Positions 37,660 to 45,889 of a DNA stretch of 46,104 bases are shown piece by piece. Below the pieces are notes generated by a model. It was given only the letters and a program-made list of their open reading frames with translations, had not been told where the DNA came from and searched no databases. The stretch is from contig CACMRG010000012.1 of the NCBI GenBank assembly GCA_902616005.1, positions 1 to 46,104 on the forward strand, read 5' to 3'. The stretch is from an uncultured SAR116 cluster alpha proteobacterium. Its GTDB lineage: Bacteria; Pseudomonadota; Alphaproteobacteria; Puniceispirillales; Marisalimonadaceae. How positions within the stretch are numbered: the first letter of the stretch is position 1; each line of letters starts with the position of its first letter. The position numbers and the translations under genes were made by a program.

Positions 37660-39645
37660 ATGTCTATTAACAATAATCATAAATTTAAACTAAAATCAGA
37701 TTTTGATCCAGCAGGAGATCAACCTAAAGCAATAAATGATTTAATCGAAGGTATTAATAAAAAAGAAAAAGATCAAGTGCTTATGGGTGTAACAGGTTCA
37801 GGCAAAACTTTTACTATGGCTCATGTAATAAAATCCCTAAATAAACCAACCTTAATTATGGCTCCAAATAAGACGCTTGCAGCTCAATTATACGGTGAGA
37901 TGAAAGAATTTTTTCCCGAAAATGCAGTAGAGTACTTTGTTTCATATTATGATTATTATCAACCTGAGGCTTATGTTCCAAGATCTGATACATACATTGA
38001 AAAAGAATCTAGCATTAATGAACAAATTGATAGAATGAGGCATTCAGCTACAAGGTCTTTATTAGAAAGAAAAGACGTTATAATTGTAGCATCTGTTTCA
38101 TGTATATATGGAATTGGATCTGTTGAAACTTACTCGCAAATGACAATTAATTTAAAAAAAGGAGATAATATATCACAACATAGATTAATCAGACAATTTA
38201 CAGAACTTCAATATAAGAGAAATAACTTAAACTTTTCAAGAGGTACATTTAGAGTAAGAGGTGATATTGTTGAAATTTTTCCAGCGCATTATGAAAATGC
38301 TGCATGGAGAATAAATTTTTTTGGAGATGAGATTGAAGAAATTTTCGAAATTGATGCCCTAACAGGTAAAAAATTAAATAAACTTGATCAGATTAAATTG
38401 TATGCAAACTCACATTATGTAACACCCAAACCAACATTAAATCAGGCAATTAAACAAATTAAGGAAGAACTAAAAATAAGATTGAGTCAATTTTACAAAG
38501 AAAATAAATTAATTGAAGCTCAAAGACTTGAACAAAGAACAAATCATGACTTAGCTATGATACAAGCAGCTGGGACTTGTCCTGGAATAGAAAATTATAG
38601 TAGATATTTATCAGGTAGAAATCCAGGTGAACCACCTCCAACATTATTTGAATATTTACCTAAAAACTCTTTAATTTTTACAGATGAAAGTCACATTAGC
38701 GTAAGTCAGATTGGAGCTATGTATAAAGGTGATCATAGTAGAAAACTAACTCTATCTGAATATGGATTTAGATTACCCTCATGCTTAGACAATAGACCTT
38801 TAAAATTTGAAGAATGGGAAATGTTTAGACCTCAAACAATTTATGTTTCAGCAACGCCTGGTGAATGGGAGCTAGATAAAACAAATGGAGTTTTTGTTGA
38901 ACAATTAGTAAGGCCAACAGGATTAATTGATCCAAAAATTATTGTTAAGCCTACTACAAACCAAGTAGATGATTTGATCGATGAATGTAAAAACGAAATT
39001 AAAAAAAATCATAGAATTCTTGTGACAACTTTGACAAAAAAAATGGCAGAATCTCTAACAGAATTTATGCACGAGGCTAATTTAAAAGTTAGATACATTC
39101 ACTCTGATGTAGAAACATTAGAAAGAATAGAAATTATAAGAGATTTGAGATTAGGAAAATTTGAAGTTTTAATTGGCATTAATTTACTAAGAGAAGGCTT
39201 AGATATTCCAGAGTGCGCACTTGTAGCGGTACTAGATGCTGATAAAGAAGGTTATTTAAGATCCAAAACATCTTTAATTCAAACAATCGGAAGAGCAGCA
39301 AGAAATCTTGAGGGAAAGGTTATTCTTTATGCTGACAAAATAACAGCATCAATGCAATATGCAATAGATGAAACTAATAGAAGAAGGGGTAAACAAATAC
39401 TATTTAATAAAAAGAATAATATTGAGCCCAAAACTATACAAAATAAAATTTCTGACATTTTATCTGATTTAAATGATGATAATAAAAAAGAAGACAAAAA
39501 ATTAATAAAGCATGTTAAATCAATTCCTGAACTTGAAAAAGAAATGAGAGAAGCTGCAAGTAATCTAGAATTTGAAGAGGCAGCAAAATTAAGAGATGTT
39601 ATTAATCGACTTCAACAAAAAGAAATTGGCCTATTAAAAAAATAG
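37660..39645 (+). CDS. uvrB: Excinuclease ABC subunit B
   Basis: Damage-verifying helicase of nucleotide-excision repair. The 661 residues have Walker A in [10 protein letters not shown] near residue 45, the beta-hairpin region [15 protein letters not shown], the Q-x-x-G-R-A-A-R motif VI and a C-terminal UVR domain (near 625-660) that binds UvrC. uvrC follows 32 bp later. No Shine-Dalgarno is obvious before the ATG. Confidence 0.98.
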   Translation: MSINNNHKFKLKSDFDPAGDQPKAINDLIEGINKKEKDQVLMGVTGSGKTFTMAHVIKSLNKPTLIMAPNKTLAAQLYGEMKEFFPENAVEYFVSYYDYYQPEAYVPRSDTYIEKESSINEQIDRMRHSATRSLLERKDVIIVASVSCIYGIGSVETYSQMTINLKKGDNISQHRLIRQFTELQYKRNNLNFSRGTFRVRGDIVEIFPAHYENAAWRINFFGDEIEEIFEIDALTGKKLNKLDQIKLYANSHYVTPKPTLNQAIKQIKEELKIRLSQFYKENKLIEAQRLEQRTNHDLAMIQAAGTCPGIENYSRYLSGRNPGEPPPTLFEYLPKNSLIFTDESHISVSQIGAMYKGDHSRKLTLSEYGFRLPSCLDNRPLKFEEWEMFRPQTIYVSATPGEWELDKTNGVFVEQLVRPTGLIDPKIIVKPTTNQVDDLIDECKNEIKKNHRILVTTLTKKMAESLTEFMHEANLKVRYIHSDVETLERIEIIRDLRLGKFEVLIGINLLREGLDIPECALVAVLDADKEGYLRSKTSLIQTIGRAARNLEGKVILYADKITASMQYAIDETNRRRGKQILFNKKNNIEPKTIQNKISDILSDLNDDNKKEDKKLIKHVKSIPELEKEMREAASNLEFEEAAKLRDVINRLQQKEIGLLKK

Positions 39646-39677
39646 ATTTTTAACATTTCAAAAATTATAATCTATGT

Positions 39678-41552
39678 ATGAATAAAATAACCAAAATTGG
39701 CAATGATTTAAATCTTGAACATGGAATAAAAGTTATTTCATTAGAACTTAAAAATATTCCTAAAAAGCCTGGAATTTATAAAATGATTAATTCCTCTAAC
39801 GATCCAATATATATTGGAAAAGCTAAGAATTTATACAAAAGAGTTCTAAGCTATACTAAAGCTAATAAACTAAATAGACGTTTAATTACAATGATTAGTA
39901 ATATCCAAAAAATAGAGATTAATATTACTAACTCTGAGGTAGAGGCTTTATTATTAGAATCTAACTTAATTAAAAAATTCGAACCAAAATTTAATGTTCT
40001 CTTAAAAGACGATAAGAGTTTTAGCTCTATTTATATATCAACCAATGATGATTTTCCAAAAATGATAACTCACAGAGGAATGAAAAATAAAAAAGGAAGA
40101 TACTTTGGCCCATTTACTTCTAAAAGTTCAATAAACAAAACAATTGAAACCTTGCAAAAGGTTTTTTTAATCAGAAATTGTTCAGATAATATTTTTAATA
40201 CTAGATCTAGGCCCTGCCTTCAATATCAAATAAAAAGATGTAGTGCTCCATGTGTTAACTATATTTCTAAAGTTAAATATTTAGAAGGGATAAAAAATGT
40301 AGTTAATTTTTTGTCAGGTAAATCACACAATATTAAAAAGATTTTGTCAGACAAAATGTATGAGAAATCCGAAAATCAAAATTATGAAGAAGCTGCTATT
40401 TTAAGAAATCAAATTTATGCAATATCTAATGTTATAACATCTCAAAGTATAAATTATCAAAACCTTAAAAATCTTGATTTAATTTATATGATAAAAAAAC
40501 AAAATTATTGTGTAGTTCAAATGTCAATTATTAGAAATGGAAGTAATTATGGTTCAATTTCTCATTTTCCAAAAATCACTAATTACGGTGATGATTTAAA
40601 AGAAAATGAAATCATGTCTGCCTTTTTGAATCAATATTATAAAAATAACGAAGCACCAAAATTGATCATTGTTAATGTTATACCAGAACAAAAAAAATTA
40701 CTTGAAGAACTTTTTTCTAAACAGCAAAAACATTTGATAAAAATTTATAAACCGCTAAAAGGTTTTAAATTAAAAATACTTAATGATTTAGAGAAAACGG
40801 CTTTTCAGAATTTAAATAAAAAACTTTTTCAAAACACCTCAAATAAGAAAAACTTACTTAATTTAAGTAAACTGCTAAATATTAATGAAATCAAAAAGAT
40901 AGAAACTTATGATAATTCTCATAACCATGGATCAAATGCAATTGGAGCATTCATTACATTTACAGAAAATGGGTTTGAAAAAAACTTATATAGGAAATTT
41001 ATTATTAAAGGATTAATTCAAGAGAAAACATTTAAACTCAATGATGATTATTCTATGATGGAAGAAGTGATAACTAGACGCTTTAAAAATAATACAACAA
41101 TTCAGCCACCAGATTTAGTTCTTATTGATGGTGGGAAAGGTCATTTAAGAAAAGTTCAAGAAACACTAAATCAAATTAATAATCATAAAATTTTTGTATT
41201 AGCTGTTTCAAAAGGTAGACAGAGAAACTCTGGAAATGAAAATTTTTATTACGGTGAAAATGAAGAATTATTTTTAAATAAAAATGATCCTATACGTTTC
41301 TTTTTACAAAATTTAAGAGATGAGGCTCATAGATTTGCGATTGGATATCATAGAAGTAAAAGGACAAAATCTCTTTTTAAAAATCCTGTGGATGAAATAC
41401 AAGGTATTGGAAAGATCAGAAAAAGAAATCTATTGAATTATTTTGGTTCAAGTAACGGTATTAAAAAAGCTTCAATTGAAGACTTACAAAAAGTTCCAAA
41501 CATAAATAAAAAAACTGCTGAAATAATTTTTAATTTTTTTAATGGTAGATAA
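39678..41552 (+). CDS. uvrC: Excinuclease ABC subunit C
   Basis: Dual-incision nuclease partner of UvrB. The 624 residues show an N-terminal GIY-YIG nuclease (P-G-I-Y-K-M and P-I-Y-I-G-K-A-K-N near residues 32-55), a cysteine cluster near 170-195, a UVR domain near 235-255, an RNase H-like endonuclease (E-T-Y-D-N-S-H-N-H-G and L-I-D-G-G-K-G-H-L) and C-terminal helix-hairpin-helix motifs (I-Q-G-I-G-K-I-R-K-R). Confidence 0.97.
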   Translation: MNKITKIGNDLNLEHGIKVISLELKNIPKKPGIYKMINSSNDPIYIGKAKNLYKRVLSYTKANKLNRRLITMISNIQKIEINITNSEVEALLLESNLIKKFEPKFNVLLKDDKSFSSIYISTNDDFPKMITHRGMKNKKGRYFGPFTSKSSINKTIETLQKVFLIRNCSDNIFNTRSRPCLQYQIKRCSAPCVNYISKVKYLEGIKNVVNFLSGKSHNIKKILSDKMYEKSENQNYEEAAILRNQIYAISNVITSQSINYQNLKNLDLIYMIKKQNYCVVQMSIIRNGSNYGSISHFPKITNYGDDLKENEIMSAFLNQYYKNNEAPKLIIVNVIPEQKKLLEELFSKQQKHLIKIYKPLKGFKLKILNDLEKTAFQNLNKKLFQNTSNKKNLLNLSKLLNINEIKKIETYDNSHNHGSNAIGAFITFTENGFEKNLYRKFIIKGLIQEKTFKLNDDYSMMEEVITRRFKNNTTIQPPDLVLIDGGKGHLRKVQETLNQINNHKIFVLAVSKGRQRNSGNENFYYGENEELFLNKNDPIRFFLQNLRDEAHRFAIGYHRSKRTKSLFKNPVDEIQGIGKIRKRNLLNYFGSSNGIKKASIEDLQKVPNINKKTAEIIFNFFNGR

Positions 41553-41575
41553 ATAATAAATTATTAATATAACTT

Positions 41576-42151
41576 ATGCATTCTGTTAAATTACAAAAAT
41601 ATATCCCAAATTTTCTTACAAGTTTCAGATGTATCAGCAGTATCATTGTCCCATGGCTTATTGTTTACGGAAGTGAAATTGGTGCTATCCTCGCACCAAT
41701 AATCTTTATTATTGCTGGAATTACTGACTTTTTTGATGGTTTTTTAGCAAGAAAATATAATGTAACATCAAATTTTGGTAAAATTATTGATCCTGTAGCT
41801 GATAAGATGCTAATTATTTCAACATTATTAGCTCTTAGCATAGAAGGTTTTTTTGACTATTACTTCACTTTCATTCCGGTTTTATTCATTGTATTAAGAG
41901 AAATTTTTATCACTGGCATTAGAGAACAAACATACAATATGAACATAAGACTTGATGTTTCGATTCTAGCTAAATGGAAAACAACAATACAAATCATTGC
42001 ATGTTCAACATATCTTATTTGGAGGTCTCACTCTTTTTTTTTCGAGTCAAAAACTATTTTTATTTTATCAGTATTTTTAATTTGGATCTCAGGGATAATA
42101 ACTATAATTACATGTTATGATTATCTCAAAAAAGTGTGGTATCATTTATAG
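41576..42151 (+). CDS. pgsA: CDP-diacylglycerol-glycerol-3-phosphate 3-phosphatidyltransferase
   Basis: Integral membrane enzyme that makes phosphatidylglycerol phosphate. The 191 residues have the CDP-alcohol phosphotransferase signature (D-G-F-L-A-R then G-K-I-I-D-P-V-A-D near residues 50-75) and several membrane helices. It follows uvrC by 23 bp and precedes moaD, the usual alphaproteobacterial order uvrC-pgsA-moaD-moaE. Confidence 0.94.
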   Translation: MHSVKLQKYIPNFLTSFRCISSIIVPWLIVYGSEIGAILAPIIFIIAGITDFFDGFLARKYNVTSNFGKIIDPVADKMLIISTLLALSIEGFFDYYFTFIPVLFIVLREIFITGIREQTYNMNIRLDVSILAKWKTTIQIIACSTYLIWRSHSFFFESKTIFILSVFLIWISGIITIITCYDYLKKVWYHL

Positions 42152-42165
42152 AAAAATTTATTAAT

Positions 42166-42417
42166 ATGATTATTAGGTATTTTTCATGGGTAAAGGACAT
42201 TGTAGGTAAATCTGAAGAAATAATCTCGATCTCTTCAGATATAGACACCCCGGAAAAGCTAATTGATCATTTAATTAAAAAAGACGAAAAATATAAAAAA
42301 GCATTTGATAAACGTAATGTTATTAAAGTTGCACAAAATAAAATTTATATTTCAAAGTCTACAAAAATTAAAAATGATGACGAAATAGCTTTTTTTCCCC
42401 CTGTAACGGGAGGTTAA
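42166..42417 (+). CDS. moaD: Molybdopterin synthase small subunit MoaD
   Basis: Ubiquitin-like sulfur carrier whose C-terminal Gly-Gly is thiocarboxylated. From ATG 42166 the protein is 83 residues, starting M-I-I-R-Y-F-S-W-V like other MoaD proteins and ending P-P-V-T-G-G. A GTG at 42136 would add ten residues unlike the family and overlap pgsA, so it was not chosen. The codons for the final Gly-Gly also form the Shine-Dalgarno of moaE. Confidence 0.92.
   Translation: MIIRYFSWVKDIVGKSEEIISISSDIDTPEKLIDHLIKKDEKYKKAFDKRNVIKVAQNKIYISKSTKIKNDDEIAFFPPVTGG
42408..42413 (+). promoter_or_regulatory. Shine-Dalgarno that decides the moaE start
   Basis: GGGAGG lies within the last two codons of moaD. 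Counting from its last G, five bases separate it from an ATA codon at 42419 that begins the full-length MoaE frame. No ATG, GTG or TTG lies at a suitable distance. Confidence 0.65.
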
Positions 42418-42418
42418 A

Positions 42419-42877
42419 ATATCAAGTAAAATCAGAATTAAAATTCAAAAAAAATCTTTTAATGTCGAAAAAGAGAATGTATTGCTTTCAACAAATAATA
42501 CTGGTGCAATTGTAAACTTTTTAGGAACTGTTAGAGAAAAAGATAAAAAAAATAAAAAAATCCTATCAATGACACTTGAGCACTATCCTTTAATGACAGA
42601 AAATGAGATTTTAAAAATAGCAGAACAAGCTACTAAGAAATGGGATATAAATTGTGTTTCTATTATTCATAGAATAGGCAAACTGTATCCTAAAGAAAAA
42701 ATTGTATATGTTGGAGTAAGTTCAAAACACAGACAAAATGCATTTGATGCATGTAGCTTTATTATGGATTATTTAAAATCAAATGCAACGTTTTGGAAAC
42801 TTGAAGAATTTGAACATACAAAAAAATGGGTAATTCAAGATAAAAAAGAAATTGAAGCTCTCAAAAAATGGAGTTAA
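42419..42877 (+). CDS. moaE: Molybdopterin synthase large subunit MoaE, non-AUG (AUA) start
   Basis: Catalytic subunit that transfers sulfur from MoaD to precursor Z. The open frame from ATA 42419 gives 152 residues (E. coli MoaE has 150) beginning S-S-K-I-R-I-K-I-Q, a normal MoaE first strand. The first conventional start, TTG at 42482, would delete this strand and leave 131 residues. Conserved blocks are G-A-I-V-N-F-L-G-T-V-R, L-E-H-Y-P-L-M-T-E, I-H-R-I-G, F-I-M-D-Y-L-K and the conserved lysines in K-S-N-A-T-F-W-K. Identity is certain; the start codon is inferred from the homologous N-terminus and Shine-Dalgarno spacing. Confidence 0.93.
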   Translation: MSSKIRIKIQKKSFNVEKENVLLSTNNTGAIVNFLGTVREKDKKNKKILSMTLEHYPLMTENEILKIAEQATKKWDINCVSIIHRIGKLYPKEKIVYVGVSSKHRQNAFDACSFIMDYLKSNATFWKLEEFEHTKKWVIQDKKEIEALKKWS

Positions 42878-43753
42878 TTAACTATTTACAACTCGTTCGT
42901 ATGCTTTCATCAGATTAAATGATAATTCACCTGGAGTAAATGTTATATCTTCTCCAATTTGACTCACAGGCGTAACTTCTGCTGCTGTTCCAGTTAAAAA
43001 ACATTCTTCAGCATGATGTATATCTTCTAATTTTAATGGTTTTTCAATGGTATCAACACCTAAATCTTTAGCTAACTTTATTACTGTACGTCTTGTAATT
43101 CCGTCTAAAAAACAATCAGGTTTTGGAGTATACAAATTTCCGTCTTTAAATTTAAAAAAAATATTAGCGCCGGTTGCCTCCGCTATAAGATCTCTCCAAT
43201 CTAACATTAGTGCATCACTATAACCTTTTGCTTCAGCATCATGTTTTGATAATGTACATATCATATATAATCCAGATGCTTTAACATGAACAGGAGCGCA
43301 ATTTGGATCAGGTCTTTTCCATTTAGCTATATCTAATTTAATACCTTTCATTTTTTCATTTGGATCAAAATAACTTGGCCATGCCCATGAAGCGATAGCA
43401 ACATTAATGGTTGTTTTTTGAGCTGAAACCGCCATCATTTCACTACCCCGCCATGCTATAGGTCTTACATATGCATCTTTTAAACCATTAGAAGTAATTA
43501 ATTCCTTTTTTGCATTCAAAATTTCAGATTGTGTAAAAGGTATTTCCATATCCATAGTCTTAGCACCCTGAAAAAATCTCTGAGTATGTTCTTCAGATTT
43601 AAAAATTTTACCATTATACGCTCTTTCACCTTCAAAAACTGAACTAGCGTAATGTAATCCATGGTTAAGCACATGTATTTTTGAATCGTTCCATTCGACC
43701 AACTTACCATTGAGCCAAATTTTTCCTTCTCTATTATCAAAACCCTGTATCAC
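42878..43753 (-). CDS. ilvE: Branched-chain amino acid aminotransferase
   Basis: Fold-type IV PLP enzyme that interconverts Leu, Ile and Val with their keto acids. The 291 residues have H-V-L-N-H-G-L-H-Y-A-S-S-V-F-E-G-E-R-A-Y near the start, the Schiff-base Lys in H-V-K-A-S-G-L-Y, A-E-A-T-G-A-N-I-F-F and L-T-G-T-A-A-E-V-T-P. It starts with GTG at 43753, supported by GAGG five bases upstream. Its stop directly abuts that of moaE. Confidence 0.95.
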   Translation of the reverse strand: MIQGFDNREGKIWLNGKLVEWNDSKIHVLNHGLHYASSVFEGERAYNGKIFKSEEHTQRFFQGAKTMDMEIPFTQSEILNAKKELITSNGLKDAYVRPIAWRGSEMMAVSAQKTTINVAIASWAWPSYFDPNEKMKGIKLDIAKWKRPDPNCAPVHVKASGLYMICTLSKHDAEAKGYSDALMLDWRDLIAEATGANIFFKFKDGNLYTPKPDCFLDGITRRTVIKLAKDLGVDTIEKPLKLEDIHHAEECFLTGTAAEVTPVSQIGEDITFTPGELSFNLMKAYERVVNS

Positions 43754-43871
43754 AAAAACCTCATAAAAATCTTAATTTAAACAAATTTTTTTAAAAAGTA
43801 ACTACTAAATTAAAAAATAAATTTGTAATTTCACTTGGAGTTGTAATAATTTTAAATAAAGTATATTTAAC

Positions 43872-43875
43872 GAGG
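43872..43875 (+). promoter_or_regulatory. Shine-Dalgarno that decides the response-regulator start
   Basis: GAGG lies six bases before an ATT codon at 43882, the codon at which OmpR-type proteins are expected to start. No ATG, GTG or TTG occurs in frame until TTG 43963, inside the receiver domain. Confidence 0.6.
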
Positions 43876-43881
43876 TTTATT

Positions 43882-44589
43882 ATTAATTCACATATTTTAA
43901 TTATTGATGATGATCAAAAATTAAGAAGTCTTTTAAGTGATTTTTTAAAAAATAATGAATTTTTGGTATCAGATGCTTCTAACGCCTATGATGCTCAAAG
44001 TTTAATGAATAGTATAATCTTTGATTTAATTATTTTGGATATAATGATGCCTGGAAAAACAGGACTTCAATTTTTGAAAGAAATAAGAAATAATAGCAGA
44101 GTTCCAATCTTAATGTTAACTGCAATGTCCTCAACTGAAGATAGAATTGATGGATTAGAGACTGGTGCTGATGATTATCTTTCAAAACCATTTCAACCAA
44201 AGGAGCTATTATTAAGAATAAAAAATATTCTAAAAAGAAACTCTTATATCAGTAAAATCAAACCCAGTACAAATCTTGAATTTGGTCCATTTTTCTTTAA
44301 TATGGATTCATTAAATCTTTACAAAAATGGTTTATCAATTCATCTAACCACTTCAGAACAAAATCTATTAAAATGTTTTGCTAAAATCCCAAACAAGGCA
44401 TTATCTAGGGATGATCTAAATAAAATGTTAGGTGGAAAAATGGAAGATAGATCAATTGACGTTGCAATAACTAGGATTAGAAAAAAAATTGAATTAGATC
44501 AAAGATACCCGACATACCTTCAAACTATAAGAGGTTTTGGATGGAAATTAAATACTTTCAACAGTAAAGAATTTAGCAATGAGACTTAG
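43882..44589 (+). CDS. OmpR-family response regulator, non-AUG (AUU) start
   Basis: DNA-binding response regulator of 235 residues. The full receiver is present only if translation starts upstream of all conventional codons: from ATT 43882 it reads N-S-H-I-L-I-I-D-D-D-Q, giving acidic residues 9-11, phospho-acceptor Asp53 in L-I-I-L-D-I-M-M-P and the Lys in L-S-K-P-F-Q-P. The C-terminal winged helix ends G-F-G-W-K-L. Starting at TTG 43963 would remove the first strand and the acidic pocket. It overlaps the following kinase gene by 11 bp. Likely regulates envelope genes, as OmpR-type proteins do. Confidence 0.92.
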   Translation: MNSHILIIDDDQKLRSLLSDFLKNNEFLVSDASNAYDAQSLMNSIIFDLIILDIMMPGKTGLQFLKEIRNNSRVPILMLTAMSSTEDRIDGLETGADDYLSKPFQPKELLLRIKNILKRNSYISKIKPSTNLEFGPFFFNMDSLNLYKNGLSIHLTTSEQNLLKCFAKIPNKALSRDDLNKMLGGKMEDRSIDVAITRIRKKIELDQRYPTYLQTIRGFGWKLNTFNSKEFSNET

Positions 44590-45889
44590 AAACATTACCC
44601 CAAAGAGCTTATTTGGGCGAATGTTATCTATTATTCTTGTACCAATAATATTAGTTCAAATAATATCTGTTTTTATTTTTTATGAAAGACATTGGGATTC
44701 AGTTTCAAGACATATGTCAAAAAATCTGTCAAATGATATAGGTCTTTTAATAGATGAACTTGGCTCAAAACCCTCTAAAGATGAAAGATCATTATCTGCT
44801 GCAAAAGCAAGGCAATATTTCAATTTTATATTTTATTGGTTAGATGGAGGAATATTAAAACCAAATCAAAATTTAGAAAAAAAATTTTATAATTTCAGAG
44901 ATGCCTTATCTATAAGAATTAAAAAGCCTTTTTATTTATCAACTCAGGAAAATACTGGCCAAATAGTCGTTGACATTCAATTGGCTAATGGAATTGTTAG
45001 AATGACAATAGAAAAAAAACGCTTATTTGCATCTACTGGCCTAACTTTTATTGTATGGTCAATAGGTTCGTCCGTAATTTTGTTTTCTATTGCAATAATT
45101 TTTTTAAGAGGTCAAGTGAGACCAATTTTAAATTTAGCAAATGCTGCACGACAAATTGGCTTTGGTCGAGATGTAAAAAATTATAATATTGAAGGTGCTA
45201 CAGAAGTAAGATTAGCAGGTAGAGCTTTCCAGGCTATGAGACATAGAATAAAAAAACAAATCACCGAAAGAATGGAATTGCTTGCAGGTGTAAGTCATGA
45301 TTTAAGAACTCCAATTACAAGAATGAAATTACAACTTGAATTACTCAATGAAAATGCCAATCTTAAAAACAATTTAGGAGAAGACTTAGACGAGATGGAA
45401 GAAATGATAAAAGGTTATTTAGAGTTTGCAAAAGATGATAGAGAAGAGGAAATGGTTGAAGCAAATTTATTTAAGATAGTTCAGCTAGCTGCAAAATCAT
45501 CAGATCCTAGCTTAAATAAAATTGAAATATCTCCACCCTCAGCCGAATTACCAATTTTTCCTATGCAAGTAAGATCAATCAATAGAGCATTAATTAATTT
45601 ATTAAATAACGCTCTGAAATATGCTGGAAAAGCAAATATTTCAACTCGATTGTTTGATGATCATTGCGAGGTCATAATTGATGATAATGGTCCTGGAATA
45701 CCTCGTGACAAAAGAGAAGAAGCATTACTACCTTTTAATAGATTAGAACATTCAAGAAACAAAAATACTGGAGGAATTGGTCTAGGACTTTCAATAGCAA
45801 ATAATTCCATACTATCACACGGAGGTGAACTTATTTTGGAGGATAGCCCATTAGGTGGTTTAAGAGCTAGAATATTACTACCAATTTAA
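44579..45889 (+). CDS. EnvZ-like sensor histidine kinase
   Basis: Inner-membrane sensor of 436 residues. Membrane helices lie at about 14-33 and 153-177 and flank a periplasmic domain; a HAMP linker follows (about 178-235). The phospho-acceptor His is in G-V-S-H-D-L-R-T-P-I-T-R near 240, and the ATPase domain has N-L-L-N-N-A-L-K-Y-A, D-D-N-G-P-G-I and G-G-I-G-L-G-L-S-I. It overlaps the response-regulator gene and should be its cognate kinase. The stimulus is unknown. Confidence 0.94.
   Translation: MRLRNITPKSLFGRMLSIILVPIILVQIISVFIFYERHWDSVSRHMSKNLSNDIGLLIDELGSKPSKDERSLSAAKARQYFNFIFYWLDGGILKPNQNLEKKFYNFRDALSIRIKKPFYLSTQENTGQIVVDIQLANGIVRMTIEKKRLFASTGLTFIVWSIGSSVILFSIAIIFLRGQVRPILNLANAARQIGFGRDVKNYNIEGATEVRLAGRAFQAMRHRIKKQITERMELLAGVSHDLRTPITRMKLQLELLNENANLKNNLGEDLDEMEEMIKGYLEFAKDDREEEMVEANLFKIVQLAAKSSDPSLNKIEISPPSAELPIFPMQVRSINRALINLLNNALKYAGKANISTRLFDDHCEVIIDDNGPGIPRDKREEALLPFNRLEHSRNKNTGGIGLGLSIANNSILSHGGELILEDSPLGGLRARILLPI

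Noticed and set aside
42136-42165. GTG at 42136 as the moaD start
   Set aside because: It adds ten residues unlike MoaD, overlaps pgsA by 16 bp and the ATG at 42166 gives the normal N-terminus.
43516-43740. Open frame inside ilvE on the same strand
   Set aside because: It is a shifted-frame shadow of ilvE with no family features.
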